A stretch of 64,000 nt of DNA from Mycobacterium sp. ACS4054 (GCF_001667275.1 NZ_LZHV01000041.1:186001-250000); one strand, 5' to 3'; positions 8,899-18,958 are shown, counted from the stretch's first letter. Translations and numbers: made by a program. The notes: generated by a model not told the origin, from the letters alone.

Positions 8899-9632
8899 GC
8901 CGGTGGCTTGCCGGTCGCGACGCCAGCCTCAGCCAACGCCTTGAGCATCAGCTCCGCGACCGCCTGATGGGCTTCGAAATTCCAGTGGATGCCGTCGGGA
9001 TTTCCCCGCTCGGACATGATCTGTTCGGCGACAGCGGCTTTGAGATCCACCAGGGGAACGTCGTGGCTTTGCGCCCACTCGGTGATCGCGGCCGCGGTCC
9101 CCGCGCGGCCATGGTGGGCCCGGCCGTACGTGTCGGCGATGTGCACCGACGGCAGCGACGCGACGATCGGGATGCCGGGGCGGTTGAAATCGATTGCCCC
9201 GCGCGTCTGTTCGAGGTATTCGACGCTGAGGTGCGGCGGCAGCGCGGACCGGGCCACCGGCGAGAGCCGGGGTTGCAGCCAGCCGTATCCGTCGCGGACC
9301 CAGCGCCGCAACCACGGCGGGCGCACGTAGCGGATCAGCTCACGCAACGCGGTCGGCAACACCGACGGCAGCGAATCCATGCCGCCGGTGGCGAAAATGA
9401 CGGCGCCCGCCCGGGGCAGCGCCGCCCAGGCGCGCGGGTCCTGGGTCGCCGCCCACCAGATGTCGCGGCACGTCCAGCCGATGCGTCCGATGAGTTCGAC
9501 GTCCCAACCCAGTTGGGCGGCAACGATATTCGGCCAGATGCGGGGGTCGTCGGCGGGCAGGCCGCCGGTGGGCCCGTAGTAGGCCAGCGAATCGGCGAAG
9601 ATCAGCAGCGTGGGCCGGGCGTCAGAGGACAT
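8895..9632 (-). CDS. octT: SGNH-fold octanoyltransferase of methylglucose lipopolysaccharide synthesis
   Basis: This 245-residue SGNH hydrolase-fold protein has the nucleophile block FADSLAYYG near the N-terminus and the DGIHWN block (Asp-x-x-His) near the C-terminus. The position and sequence match Rv2418c, described as the transferase that adds octanoate to an early glucosylglycerate precursor of methylglucose lipopolysaccharide. ATG 9630-9632 is chosen because it begins the conserved [12 protein letters not shown] segment; an upstream in-frame start would give 36 unlikely residues inside gpgP. The start overlaps the gpgP 3' end by 11 bp. The phosphatase for the same pathway is directly upstream, which supports the assignment. 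Confidence 0.85.
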   Translation of the reverse strand: MSSDARPTLLIFADSLAYYGPTGGLPADDPRIWPNIVAAQLGWDVELIGRIGWTCRDIWWAATQDPRAWAALPRAGAVIFATGGMDSLPSVLPTALRELIRYVRPPWLRRWVRDGYGWLQPRLSPVARSALPPHLSVEYLEQTRGAIDFNRPGIPIVASLPSVHIADTYGRAHHGRAGTAAAITEWAQSHDVPLVDLKAAVAEQIMSERGNPDGIHWNFEAHQAVAELMLKALAEAGVATGKPPA

Positions 9633-10296
9633 CGTTGGACACCTGCGCCGAAGCGTTCCACACGTCGAGGCGCCAGCGGATGCCGTCGAAACCCGCCGCG
9701 TCGTCGTCGGAATGGCCGGAAAGCTGCACCCAGCTGGCATTGCCCATGCCGCCCAGCACCGGCCAGTTGGCGACCGGGAGCTTCAGCAGCGCGGCCGACA
9801 GCGCGGCGATCAGGCCGCCGTGGGCCACCAGCACCACCGGCCTGTCGGCGTGCTGGGGGTCGCCCCATTCCGGTTCGCCGGAGACCAATTCGGCAACCAA
9901 GGGCACGCTGCGGGCGGCCACGTCGACGCGGCTTTCGCCGCCATGCGGCGCCCAGGTGGCGTCCTCGCGCCAGGCCAGCCGGGCACCGGGGGCCTGGGCG
10001 TCGACCTCGGTGTGGGTCAACCCCTGCCAGTCCCCGAGATGGGTCTCGCGCAACCGCTGGTCGACCCGGATCGGCAGGCCGGTCCGCTCCCCCAGCCGCA
10101 CGGCGGTGTCGTAGGCGCGGTGCAGGTCCGACGACACGATCAGCAGCGGCTGCAGCTTGCCGAGCACCTCGGCGGCGGCGATCGCCTGGGCCCGCCCGAG
10201 CTCGCTGAGTTCGGAATCCAGTTGGCCCTGCATCCGGCTGCCGGCGTTGAACTCGGTTTGCCCGTGCCGCAACATGATCAGGCGACGAATGGTCAT
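9622..10296 (-). CDS. gpgP: Glucosyl-3-phosphoglycerate phosphatase
   Basis: This 224-residue histidine phosphatase dephosphorylates glucosyl-3-phosphoglycerate to glucosylglycerate, the second step of methylglucose lipopolysaccharide synthesis (Rv2419c). The catalytic RHGQTEFN motif is at residues 10-17 with His11 as the phospho-acceptor. [21 protein letters not shown] and the second-His block VAHGG follow in family order. The protein was once annotated as a phosphoglycerate mutase. The start ATG 10294-10296 overlaps the rsfS stop (ATGA); the longer frame adds an unlikely Gly/Arg-rich leader. Confidence 0.9.
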   Translation of the reverse strand: MTIRRLIMLRHGQTEFNAGSRMQGQLDSELSELGRAQAIAAAEVLGKLQPLLIVSSDLHRAYDTAVRLGERTGLPIRVDQRLRETHLGDWQGLTHTEVDAQAPGARLAWREDATWAPHGGESRVDVAARSVPLVAELVSGEPEWGDPQHADRPVVLVAHGGLIAALSAALLKLPVANWPVLGGMGNASWVQLSGHSDDDAAGFDGIRWRLDVWNASAQVSNDVL

Positions 10297-10682
10297 TGCG
10301 CGTCCGCTGAATCCTCGGGGCCCTCGGCCAAATCCACGGGCACCACCGGGCAATCGCCCCACAACCGGTCCAGGGCGTAGAAGTCGCGGTCGTCCTGGTG
10401 CTGGATGTGCACGACGATGTCGCGGTAGTCCAGCAGCGTCCAGCGGCCCTCCCGGGTGCCCTCCCGTCGGGCCGGCTTGTAGCCCGCCCTGCGCATCTTC
10501 TCCTCGACCTCGTCGACGATGGCGTTGACCTGTCGTTCGTTGGACGCCGACGCGATGACGAAGCAGTCGGTGATGACCAGCTGACCCGACACGTCGATCA
10601 CGACGACGTCGTCGGCCAACTTCGAGGCGGCCGCGCCGGCGGCCACCGTCGCCATGTCGATGGCTTCCGGGGTGGCGGTCAT
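10293..10682 (-). CDS. rsfS: Ribosome silencing factor RsfS
   Basis: The 129-residue protein binds ribosomal protein L14 and keeps the subunits apart when nutrients are short. [22 protein letters not shown] and the C-terminal [19 protein letters not shown] blocks are diagnostic. It begins at ATG 10680-10682, overlapping the nadD stop by four bases; the longer open frame upstream is only the nadD shadow. The order nadD-rsfS-phosphoglycerate-mutase-like is conserved across many bacteria. Confidence 0.95.
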   Translation of the reverse strand: MTATPEAIDMATVAAGAAASKLADDVVVIDVSGQLVITDCFVIASASNERQVNAIVDEVEEKMRRAGYKPARREGTREGRWTLLDYRDIVVHIQHQDDRDFYALDRLWGDCPVVPVDLAEGPEDSADAQ

Positions 10683-11347
10683 GGGTTGTTCCCGGCGGGC
10701 AGGCTCGATCGGCTCACGGTGTCCTTCGATGGTTCGGCGGCGCGATACAGGCGGCGCTTGGAGACGTATTGGACGACACCGTCGGGCATCAGGTACCACA
10801 GGGGCCGACGCTGTTCGGCACGCAGGCGGCAATCGGTCGACGAGATCGCCAGCGCCGGAATCTCGACCAGCGTCAGCACATCGTCTTCCAGCTCGCCCAG
10901 CACGCCGGTGATGTGTTCGCGCCGCAGCTCGTATCCGGGCCGGCTGACGCCGACGAACCGCGCCAACTCGAACATCTCCGCCCAGCCCTGCCACGACAGG
11001 ATGGAAGCGAGCGCGTCGGCGCCGGTGATGAAGTACAGCTGCGAATCCGGGTTCAGGGCCTGCAGATCCCGCAGCGTGTCCTTGGTGTAGGTGGGCCCGG
11101 CGCGGTCGATGTCGACCCGGCTCACCGAGAAGCGGGGGTTGGAGGCGGTGGCGATCACCGTCATCAGATACCGGTCCTCCGCGGCGGAGACCTCACGATC
11201 CTTCTGCCAGGGCTGACCGCTGGGCACGAACACGACTTCGTCGAGGTCGAACAGGTCGGCGACCTCGCTGGCGGCAACCAGGTGCCCGTAATGGATGGGA
11301 TCGAACGTCCCACCCATCACGCCGAGCCTGCGAAGCTGCTTTTGCAC
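10679..11347 (-). CDS. nadD: Nicotinate-nucleotide adenylyltransferase
   Basis: NadD transfers AMP from ATP to nicotinate mononucleotide to make deamido-NAD, which NadE (encoded at 21156-23198) then amidates. The 222-residue protein has the nucleotidyltransferase motif [14 protein letters not shown] (residues 9-22, with HYGH as the HxGH box) and ISSTDCR near the C-terminus. It heads the five-gene overlapping chain nadD-rsfS-gpgP-octT-degV; the promoter should be in the 105 bp up to 11452. This gap also has two close copies of CACAGCGGCC (11391-11410), of unknown meaning. Confidence 0.96.
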   Translation of the reverse strand: MQKQLRRLGVMGGTFDPIHYGHLVAASEVADLFDLDEVVFVPSGQPWQKDREVSAAEDRYLMTVIATASNPRFSVSRVDIDRAGPTYTKDTLRDLQALNPDSQLYFITGADALASILSWQGWAEMFELARFVGVSRPGYELRREHITGVLGELEDDVLTLVEIPALAISSTDCRLRAEQRRPLWYLMPDGVVQYVSKRRLYRAAEPSKDTVSRSSLPAGNNP

Positions 11348-11452
11348 GGTTTGCCAGCTTACTTGAGGCGGCGATCCGGCCCGATTTCGTCACAGCGGCC
11401 ACAGCGGCCCGGGGAAAAGCACCCGCACGCTGACGTGACGCGGGAACCGCCC

Positions 11453-12901
11453 TTACACCGGCAGCAACTGGTCGATCACCGCGGCCAGCTGCTTGGCCGA
11501 CCGGCATTCGTGCATCGTGATGACCTCCTGGTAGCGCGGCACCGCAGAGTCGCCGCTGCCCCACAGATGCCTGGGCTCGGGATTGAGCCAGTGCGCGTGC
11601 CGGCTCGCGGTCACCATGTGGGACAGCAGCTCGGTCTCCGGATTGCGGTAGTTGGTGCGGCCGTCGCCGAGCACCAGCAGCGAGCTGCGCGGCGACAGCA
11701 CGTTGGGGAACGCCTGCACGAACGACGCGAAGGCGTTGCCGTAGTCGGAATGCCCGTCACGGCTGAACACGCCGGCCTCCCGGGTGATCCGCTGGATCGC
11801 CACGGCCAGATCGGCCTCCGGCCCGAACATGTGGGTCACCTCGTCGGTGGTGTCGATGAACGCGAACACCCGGACCCGCGAGAACTGTTGGCGCAAAGCG
11901 TGTACCAGCAGCAGGGTGAAGTGGCTGAAACCGGCGACCGAGCCGGACACGTCGCACAGCACCACCAGTTCGGGCCGCGCCGGCCGCGGTTTGGCCAGCA
12001 CCACGTCGATCGGCACGCCGCCGGTGGACATCGACTTGCGCAGCGTCTTGCGCAGGTCGATCACCCCGGCGCGGCTGCGCCGGCGCCGCGCCGCCAGCCG
12101 GGTGGCCAGGGTGCGGGCCAGCGGGGCGACCACCCGTTGCATCTGGCGCAGCTGTTCGCCGGATGCCCGCAAAAACTCGACGTTTTCGGAAAGCTGTGGA
12201 ATGCCGTACATCTGGACGTGGTCGCGGCCCAGCTGTTCGGCGGTTCGCCGTTTCGTCTCGGCGTCGACCATCTTGCGCAGCTGGGTGATCCGCTGCGCGG
12301 CAAGCGCTTTGGCGATCTGCTCCTGGGTGGGAGTTGGCTCGTCGCCGTATGGGGCGAGCAGTCCAGCCAGCAGCTTGCCCTCCAGCTCGTCCAGGGCCAT
12401 CGCCTTGAGCGCCTGGTAGGAGGAGAACGACGGCCCGCGGCTGGAGCTGTATTTGCCGTAGGCCTCCACGATCCGCGCGACCATGGCGACCAGCCGCTCG
12501 TCCATGTCGGCCAGGTCGGGGTTCTCGTTGAGCAGATCCAGCAGCATCTGGCGCATGGCCTCGACGTCGTCGGGCGGCAACCAGTCGTCGCCCGGGGTCC
12601 CGTCGCCTTCCTCGCCGGTGACCGTCGCGCGCGCGCCCAGCGCCGCGGGGAACCACAGGTCGAACATGGCGTCGTAGGTGTCGCGGTGTTCGGGGCGGCG
12701 CAGCACCGCGCACGCGAGGCCCTCGCGCAGCACCTCACGATCGCCCAGACCCAGGGTGGCCATCACCCGGCCGGCGTCCACGGTCTCGGACGGCCCCACC
12801 GAAATGCCCACTCCGCGAAGCGCTTCCACGAAACCCACCAGGTGGCCGGGCAGCCCGTGCGGGGCGAGCGGCCGGGTGGGTCGGATGCGGCGGGCGGCCA
12901 T
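11453..12901 (-). CDS. VWA-domain protein, partner of the MoxR ATPase
   Basis: This 482-residue protein (Rv2425c-like) has a helical N-terminal region and a C-terminal von Willebrand A domain containing a MIDAS metal site: VVLCDVSGSVAGFSHFT supplies the DxSxS motif at about residue 310. Such CoxE-like proteins work with MoxR AAA+ ATPases to insert metals or remodel target proteins. The MoxR gene is 10 bp upstream in the same direction, so the two form one machine. No client protein is encoded next to them, so the target is unknown. No signal peptide or membrane helix is visible. Confidence 0.85.
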   Translation of the reverse strand: MAARRIRPTRPLAPHGLPGHLVGFVEALRGVGISVGPSETVDAGRVMATLGLGDREVLREGLACAVLRRPEHRDTYDAMFDLWFPAALGARATVTGEEGDGTPGDDWLPPDDVEAMRQMLLDLLNENPDLADMDERLVAMVARIVEAYGKYSSSRGPSFSSYQALKAMALDELEGKLLAGLLAPYGDEPTPTQEQIAKALAAQRITQLRKMVDAETKRRTAEQLGRDHVQMYGIPQLSENVEFLRASGEQLRQMQRVVAPLARTLATRLAARRRRSRAGVIDLRKTLRKSMSTGGVPIDVVLAKPRPARPELVVLCDVSGSVAGFSHFTLLLVHALRQQFSRVRVFAFIDTTDEVTHMFGPEADLAVAIQRITREAGVFSRDGHSDYGNAFASFVQAFPNVLSPRSSLLVLGDGRTNYRNPETELLSHMVTASRHAHWLNPEPRHLWGSGDSAVPRYQEVITMHECRSAKQLAAVIDQLLPV

Positions 12902-12911
12902 CGATGCGTTC

Positions 12912-13787
12912 CTAATTCAACCGGAGCTCGCCGCTTGCGCGCTGCTGATCGGACTGATGTTTGAGGACGACGCCCAACGTGGCGGCGACGACGGCGTCGT
13001 CGATGGTGTCCAGGCCCAGCGCCAGCAGCGTGCGGCCCCAGTCGATCGTCTCGGCGATGGACGGCACCTTCTTGAGCTGCATGCCGCGCAACACCCCGAT
13101 GATGCGCACCAGTTCCTCGGCGAGGTGCTGCGGCAGTTCGGGCACCCGCGACAACAGGATCCGACGTTCCAGCTCGGGGCTGGGAAAGTCGATGTGCAAG
13201 AACAGGCATCGACGCTTGAGGGCCTCGGACAGTTCGCGGGTGGCATTGGAGGTCAACACCACGAACGGCGTCCGCTCGGCCGTGATGGTGCCCAGTTCGG
13301 GAACGGTCACCGCGAAGTCGGACAGCACCTCGAGCAGCAGGCCCTCGATTTCGATGTCCGCCTTGTCGGTCTCGTCGATCAGCAGCACCGTGGGTTCGGT
13401 GCGCCGGATGGCGGTCAGCAGTGGGCGCTGCAGCAGGAACTCCTCGCTGAACACGTCGTCCTTGGTCTGGTCCCAGTCCCCGGAGCCGGCCTGAATACGG
13501 AGTATCTGCTTGGCGTGGTTCCACTCGTACAACGCGCGCGCCTCGTCGACCCCCTCGTAGCACTGCAGGCGGACCAGCCCGGAGTCGGTGGCCTGGGCGA
13601 CGGCGCGGGCCAGCTCCGTCTTGCCGACGCCGGCCGGGCCCTCCACCAGCAACGGCTTGCCCAGCCGGTCGGCCAGGAACACCGCCGTCGCGGTGGCGGT
13701 GTCCGGCAGATAACCGGTCTCGGCCAACCGCCGCGATACGTCGTCGATGTCGGCGAACAACGGCTTGGGCCGGGCGGGCACGCTCAC
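12912..13787 (-). CDS. MoxR-family AAA+ ATPase
   Basis: The protein has 291 residues. Walker A is GPAGVGKTE (about residues 49-57), Walker B LLIDETDKAD (about residue 134), and sensor 1 is VLTSNATRE (about residue 175). MoxR ATPases form hexamers and act as chaperones with VWA proteins, as the next gene suggests (Rv2426c/Rv2425c pair). The start is a GTG at 13785-13787. It lies 27 bp after proA and is probably transcribed with it, though the functions are unrelated. Confidence 0.9.
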   Translation of the reverse strand: MSVPARPKPLFADIDDVSRRLAETGYLPDTATATAVFLADRLGKPLLVEGPAGVGKTELARAVAQATDSGLVRLQCYEGVDEARALYEWNHAKQILRIQAGSGDWDQTKDDVFSEEFLLQRPLLTAIRRTEPTVLLIDETDKADIEIEGLLLEVLSDFAVTVPELGTITAERTPFVVLTSNATRELSEALKRRCLFLHIDFPSPELERRILLSRVPELPQHLAEELVRIIGVLRGMQLKKVPSIAETIDWGRTLLALGLDTIDDAVVAATLGVVLKHQSDQQRASGELRLN

Positions 13788-13814
13788 TATCTCAGTTCTC
13801 CTAAAACACGGAAG

Positions 13815-15074
13815 TCAGGCGGGGCGGACTTGCCCGTCACCCCACGCGATCCACTTGGTCGAGGTCAGCTCCGGCAGCCCCATCGGACCGCGCGCATGCA
13901 ATTTCTGGGTGGAGATGCCGATTTCGGCGCCGAAACCGAACTGCTCGCCGTCGGTGAACGCCGTCGACGCGTTGATCATCACCGCGGCGGCGTCCACACC
14001 GTCGCTAAACCGTTGCGCCGCAGCCATATTGCTGGTGACGATGGCCTCGGTGTGCCCGGTGCCGTACTCGTTGATGTGGGCGATCGCGGCGTCGATGCCG
14101 TCGACCACCGCGACCGCGATGTCCATCGACAGGTACTCGCGGCGCAGGTCGTCCTCCGCGGCGTCCGCCGAAAACCCGCCGTGCACGGTCACTCCGGCGT
14201 CCTGCAGGGCGCTGAGCAGCCGGGGCAGCGCTTTCTTGGCGATCGCGGCGTCGACCAACAGCGTCTCGGCGGCGTTGCAGACGCTGGGCCGACGGGTCTT
14301 GGAATTCAGCAGGATTCGCTCCGCGAGCTCCAGATCGGCCCCTTCGTGCACGTACACGTGGCAGTTGCCGACCCCGGTCTCGATGGTGGGCACCTGCGCG
14401 TCGCGGACCACCGCGTTGATCAGGCTCGCTCCCCCACGCGGGATCACCACGTCGACCAAACCGCGGGCCTGGATCAGGTGTGTCACCGTGGCGCGGTCCT
14501 CGGCCGAGAGCAATTGCACCGCGTCGGCAGGCAGGTCCTCGCTGACCAGTGAGGCACGCAGCACCTGCACCAGCGCCTGGTTCGACCGGGCCGCCGAAGA
14601 ACTTCCGCGCAACAACACCGCGTTGCCGGACTTGAGCGCCAGACCGAAGGCGTCCACGGTGACGTTGGGCCGGCCTTCGTAGATCATGCCCACCACGCCG
14701 AGGGGCACGCGCTGCTGCCGCAGATGCAAACCGTTGGGCAAGGTGTAGCCGCGCAGCACCTCCCCGACCGGGTCGGGCAGACCGGCGACCTGCCGCAGCC
14801 CCGCGGCGATTGCATCGACCCGCTTGGCGTCCAGCGCCAACCGGTCGAGCATCGCGGTCGGTGTGCCCGCGGCTTCGGCGGCGCTGAGATCCTCGGCGTT
14901 GGCCGACAGGATCAAGTCGGTGTGGGCGGCAATCGCGTCGGCCGCGGACCGCAGCGCCTGGTCCTTGGCGACCGTCGGCAACAACGCGAGGACGCGGGAG
15001 GCGACCCGGGCACGCCGCGCGGCGTTGTGGACCTCCCGGCGCAAGTCAGGCAGCGATGGTGCTTGCAGACTCAT
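13815..15074 (-). CDS. proA: Gamma-glutamyl phosphate reductase
   Basis: ProA reduces L-glutamyl-5-phosphate to glutamate semialdehyde with NADPH, the second step of proline synthesis; ProB, the first enzyme, is encoded 12 kb away with obg. The 419-residue sequence has [30 protein letters not shown] and [18 protein letters not shown], which carries the catalytic Cys. The C-terminus is [25 protein letters not shown] 15072-15074 fits family length; a GTG seven codons upstream is possible. In M. tuberculosis ahpC-ahpD and PE25-PPE41 lie beyond this gene, but here an MscS gene follows after 105 bp. Confidence 0.97.
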   Translation of the reverse strand: MSLQAPSLPDLRREVHNAARRARVASRVLALLPTVAKDQALRSAADAIAAHTDLILSANAEDLSAAEAAGTPTAMLDRLALDAKRVDAIAAGLRQVAGLPDPVGEVLRGYTLPNGLHLRQQRVPLGVVGMIYEGRPNVTVDAFGLALKSGNAVLLRGSSSAARSNQALVQVLRASLVSEDLPADAVQLLSAEDRATVTHLIQARGLVDVVIPRGGASLINAVVRDAQVPTIETGVGNCHVYVHEGADLELAERILLNSKTRRPSVCNAAETLLVDAAIAKKALPRLLSALQDAGVTVHGGFSADAAEDDLRREYLSMDIAVAVVDGIDAAIAHINEYGTGHTEAIVTSNMAAAQRFSDGVDAAAVMINASTAFTDGEQFGFGAEIGISTQKLHARGPMGLPELTSTKWIAWGDGQVRPA

Positions 15075-15179
15075 TGAACCAGGGTATCGGGCCACAACCG
15101 GCCAGGTGCGGCGGCCCGGGTATTTACGGCATGCGCTCGGCGCGTAACGCCGGGGCCGGACGCGGCACCCGCGTTCTCC

Positions 15180-16625
15180 TCAGCGCAGCGGCTTGGCGGA
15201 ATCCTGCGCCTCGGCGCGGGCCGGTCCGAGCCGCTCGCGCCCACTGACCTGACGAACCTTGGCTTGCCGCTCGTCGATCAGCCGGCCTAAGTCTTGAAGC
15301 AGCAACGGTTTTCGCATCACCAGATGCTCCAGGTGCTCCCGATCTATCTGCAGGGCGGTCACCTCGTCCAGCGCGTAGGCGCCGGCGAGGTTGGGCTGGC
15401 GGGTCAGCGCGGTCAGGCCGAGGAACGACCCCTCGTCCAGGATGGTGACCGGCACCATCGACCCGTCTTCGGTCCTCGCGGTCAGCCGGACCCGGCCGGC
15501 CACCAGAAAGGTCATTCCCGACGACACCTGACCGGCGTACTCGAGGATCTCGTCGGCACCGTAGCGGACGAGTTTCGCGTACGGCACCAGCGACTGCTGA
15601 TCGATGTGGCTCAGCCGCAACGCCGGCGCCACCACTGTGCGCAACGCCTTCTCCACCCGTCGCTTGGTGGAGAAGTTGTCCTCGGTGCCGTCCAGGCGCA
15701 GGCGCGCCCGGCGCGCGGCGTACCAGACCCAGCGCAGGAAGGTGGCCTCGGTCGCCTCGGCGTCGGCGGGCGACACCAGCCGGATCGTCGTGCGGTATTG
15801 GGCGCCGCCGAGGGCCACGGTGCTCGGCGGCACTTCGGGTCTGCGGGCCGGTAGCGCGGCGGCGACCCGGGTCAACATCGCGCACACCTTGTCCGGCGAA
15901 TCGCCCGCCGCGAACTTCGTTGTGACCGCGCAGTCGTACGCGCGCGAGGGGCGACTGAGGTTGGTGAACGAGGTGCTGGCCAGCATCGAGTTGGGCATGA
16001 TGCGGATGCCGTTGCCGGTGTCGATGTGCACGGCGCGCCAGTTGACTTCGACGACGCGCCCGCGCACCGTGCCGGTGTCCAACCAGTCGTCGATCCGGAA
16101 CGGCTGCTCGAACAGCATGAACAAGCCGGACACGATCTGCCCGACGGAGTTCTGCAGCATCAGGCCGATGACCACCGACGTGACGCCCAGCGCGGTGAAC
16201 AAACCGGCGATCCGGACGCCCCAGATGACCGACAGCATCAGGGTCAGCCCAACGCCGATGACCCCGAAGCGGGCGACGTCGAGGAAGATGGCCGGCAGTC
16301 GCTTGCGCCAACTGTCGGCGGGCGCACCCTCGAACACGGTCGCGTTCAACGCCGACAGCACCAGCACCAGCACCAGCAGGCCGAACACCGTGGTCAGGAT
16401 CCGCACCGAGCCCTGGCCGGCCGGCACCTGCGAAGCCTTGACGAGCAGCAGCAACAGCGCACCGAGCGGCAGCAGGTAGTTGCGCAGCAGGCTCACTTGC
16501 CTGGCCAGGTGGCTGTTGCGGCGGACCAGCGTGCGGTGCAACTCGGTCAGCAGGATCAACGCGACCGGGAATCCGATCGCGACGCCGATGGCCCAGTAGA
16601 ACCACGATGAGCCGAAGAGGTTCAT
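15180..16625 (-). CDS. MscS-type channel with C-terminal cyclic-nucleotide-binding-like domain
   Basis: The 481-residue membrane protein (Rv2434c-like) has about five N-terminal helices. The last, near residues 140-162 (GLFTALGVTSVVIGLMLQNS), lines the MscS pore, and is followed by the beta domain (FRIDDWLDTGTVRGRVVEVNW, with the MPNS motif). A CNB fold occupies about residues 340-455. In that fold the phosphate-binding cassette reads GSFLGLTALTRQPNLAGAY: the usual Glu after Gly is Leu, and the conserved Arg is missing. cAMP binding is therefore doubtful. The start codon shares a base with the upstream cyclase-like gene stop (TAATG), so the two are made together and probably work together. 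Confidence 0.88.
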   Translation of the reverse strand: MNLFGSSWFYWAIGVAIGFPVALILLTELHRTLVRRNSHLARQVSLLRNYLLPLGALLLLLVKASQVPAGQGSVRILTTVFGLLVLVLVLSALNATVFEGAPADSWRKRLPAIFLDVARFGVIGVGLTLMLSVIWGVRIAGLFTALGVTSVVIGLMLQNSVGQIVSGLFMLFEQPFRIDDWLDTGTVRGRVVEVNWRAVHIDTGNGIRIMPNSMLASTSFTNLSRPSRAYDCAVTTKFAAGDSPDKVCAMLTRVAAALPARRPEVPPSTVALGGAQYRTTIRLVSPADAEATEATFLRWVWYAARRARLRLDGTEDNFSTKRRVEKALRTVVAPALRLSHIDQQSLVPYAKLVRYGADEILEYAGQVSSGMTFLVAGRVRLTARTEDGSMVPVTILDEGSFLGLTALTRQPNLAGAYALDEVTALQIDREHLEHLVMRKPLLLQDLGRLIDERQAKVRQVSGRERLGPARAEAQDSAKPLR

Positions 16626-18850
16626 TATCGCTCCGACAGCCGGTAGATCGGCTGGTCGGTTCCGCCGACCGATATGGTGCCGGCCGGCGCGAACTGCCGG
16701 ACATCACGCATCGCCTCGTACACCTGCGACGTGACGTAGATGCCGGATTGGCTTGAGCCACTCTGCATCTGGTAGGCCAGGCTCACCGCGGCGCCCCACA
16801 TGTCGTAGACCAGTCCGGATCGGCCGACCAGTCCGCTGATGACGTTGCCGGTGTTGATGCCCACCCGAAGGCGCAACTCGTGACCCGTTTGGCTGTTGAA
16901 CCGCTCGATGATCAGGCGCATCTCCACGGCGAAGTCGACGCTGCGGTGGATGCTGTCCAGCCGCGGCGTCACCACCCCGCAGCTGGCGAGGTAGCCGTTG
17001 TGGAAGGTGCGGATCCGCTCGACGCCAAGGGATTCGGCCGCCGAATCGAACTGCCGGAACAGTTCGTCGACAATGCCGACCAATTCGTCTCCCGACACAT
17101 CCCCGGAGATCTCGTCGAGCCCGACGATTTCGGCGAAGATGATCGCCACGTCCTGGTGTTCCTGCGCGATGGTCTCCTGACCTTCGCGATACCGCTGGAC
17201 GACGGACTCGGGCATCAGCGCAAGCAACAGGCGGTCGTTCTCCCGGCGCTGTTCGTTGAGCAACTCCTCCTTGATGGCCAGATTGCGGCTCATCTCGTTG
17301 AAAGCCCCAGTCAGGTCACCGATTTCGTCACGCGTGGTCACCGGGATGCTGACCTCGTAATCCCCGGAGGTGATCTTCTGGGTGCCGGCCTGCAGCCGGC
17401 GGATCGGCCGCAACATCAGCTGGGCCAACACCATCGACGCGACGCAGATGGCGAAGATCATGATCGCCACCGCCAGCACCAGCGTCCTGCTGAACCTGCC
17501 CAGGCGCGCGAAGGCGTCCGAGTTGTCCCGCGTCGCGAGGATCGACCAGTGCAGATCGGAGTTCGGCACCGTCAGCGGCGCGTAGGCCTCCAGCTCCCGG
17601 TTGCCCTGGTAGTCGGTGGCGCTGATGACCCCGGATTGTCCGCGTTGGGCCGCATGGAGACCCGCGGTTTGGACCGGCTGCACCAGCGTGGTCCCGCCCA
17701 GGCGGATCGCTTCGTCCACGACGTCGGGCGGAGTGCCCGCGGCCACGGCCTCGCGCCGGTACTCGGCCGGGTCCTCGAGGAAAAGCCTTGAGTCGGAACG
17801 CATCAGGCCGTCGGGGCCGGCGAGGTAGGTCTCCGTTGCCGGCCCCATGCCGGCGGCCTCCCAACGCTTGTCGGCGGTCATGATCCGGTTGATCTTCGAG
17901 ATCGGCAGCGGCAGGGCCATGACGCCGTCGATCTTGCCGTTCATCCCGACCGGGGACACCGCCCACGCCGTTGGGGCGTCCAGCTGTGGCTGGTATTGCT
18001 GGAAGTCGGTGATCCAGACGAAGTTGATGTCGTTGGACCGCAGCGCTTTTTGATACGCGTCCCGCAGATTCGATTCCCGGTAGGGGCCGGTGAGGATGTT
18101 GGTGCCGAGGTCCGGGCCCTTGTTCACCGAGTACACGACGTTGCCCTGCATATCCAGCAACAGCGCGTCCGGGAACTCGAAATGGGTGACGATGTTGCGC
18201 ATGTAGAAGCCGTAGCGGGCGTTGGCCGCCGACCAGGCGCTGCCGTCGCCGGCGTCGTCGACCTTTCGCGCCTCCGAGACCAACGGGTACGGCGCGGTGT
18301 AGTGCGCCTGAAGATATTTCTGCGCATTGGAACTCGGGAAGATCGCGTTGCGATCGAGCTCGTCGCCGGTGATCCGCCTGATCGGCTGGATCATGTTTTC
18401 GTCGTAGTAGGTGACGAGCGCCTGCTGCTGGGCCGGCGTGATCGTCGCGTTGGACAACTGCGCGAAACCCTCGGTGAACGCCGCCGCGCCCTCCACGATG
18501 GAGAACCCGCCGCTGTAGACGATCAGCGAATTCGTCACCTCCCGGAACAGCGACTGCACCTGTCGCGCCTGCGACTCGCGCAACTCGATGAGTCGCTCGG
18601 ATTCGACCTGGCGCAAGGCGTTGCGGCCCGACGACGCCCCGATGAAGCCGATCACCCCGATCGACAGGATGCTGCAGAGCAGCAGCGTCAGCAGGAGCTT
18701 GGATTGAATGCCGATGCGGAAAAGCCGGCGACGGCGAAACTTATGGTGCTTGCGAGCCTCGTCCTCCTGCGTCCCAGGCGTTTCCGCCGGGGTGGGGGCC
18801 GGTGCGGTTTGCGAAGCCGGCTCAGCGTCTTGCAGCTCGCTCGATGTCAC
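16625..18850 (-). CDS. Membrane receptor with degenerate class III cyclase domain
   Basis: This protein (741 residues from GTG 18850; a GTG at 18895 would add 15) has a basic cytosolic start, a membrane helix at about 53-75, a large extracytoplasmic sensor region of dCache type, a second helix near 455-478, a HAMP domain and a C-terminal class III nucleotide-cyclase fold. The catalytic residues are lost: metal Asp1 is Glu (IIFAEIVG), metal Asp2 is Asn (TFHNGYLA), and the base/transition-state block YDxWGDxVNxAxRM reads YDMWGAAVSLAYQM. It is thus probably a pseudo-cyclase. The GGAAGGG before GTG 18850 supports that start. It resembles Rv2435c. The partner channel follows directly. Confidence 0.85.
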   Translation of the reverse strand: MTSSELQDAEPASQTAPAPTPAETPGTQEDEARKHHKFRRRRLFRIGIQSKLLLTLLLCSILSIGVIGFIGASSGRNALRQVESERLIELRESQARQVQSLFREVTNSLIVYSGGFSIVEGAAAFTEGFAQLSNATITPAQQQALVTYYDENMIQPIRRITGDELDRNAIFPSSNAQKYLQAHYTAPYPLVSEARKVDDAGDGSAWSAANARYGFYMRNIVTHFEFPDALLLDMQGNVVYSVNKGPDLGTNILTGPYRESNLRDAYQKALRSNDINFVWITDFQQYQPQLDAPTAWAVSPVGMNGKIDGVMALPLPISKINRIMTADKRWEAAGMGPATETYLAGPDGLMRSDSRLFLEDPAEYRREAVAAGTPPDVVDEAIRLGGTTLVQPVQTAGLHAAQRGQSGVISATDYQGNRELEAYAPLTVPNSDLHWSILATRDNSDAFARLGRFSRTLVLAVAIMIFAICVASMVLAQLMLRPIRRLQAGTQKITSGDYEVSIPVTTRDEIGDLTGAFNEMSRNLAIKEELLNEQRRENDRLLLALMPESVVQRYREGQETIAQEHQDVAIIFAEIVGLDEISGDVSGDELVGIVDELFRQFDSAAESLGVERIRTFHNGYLASCGVVTPRLDSIHRSVDFAVEMRLIIERFNSQTGHELRLRVGINTGNVISGLVGRSGLVYDMWGAAVSLAYQMQSGSSQSGIYVTSQVYEAMRDVRQFAPAGTISVGGTDQPIYRLSER

Positions 18851-18958
18851 TCGACTTCGCCCTTCCTCGGACACGCAGCATCGCTCACGCAGCACATTAG
18901 CGCGCGCGTCTCAAGATATGGGGGATTGCGGCAAAGCATTCGACGGGAAGAACGGCGC

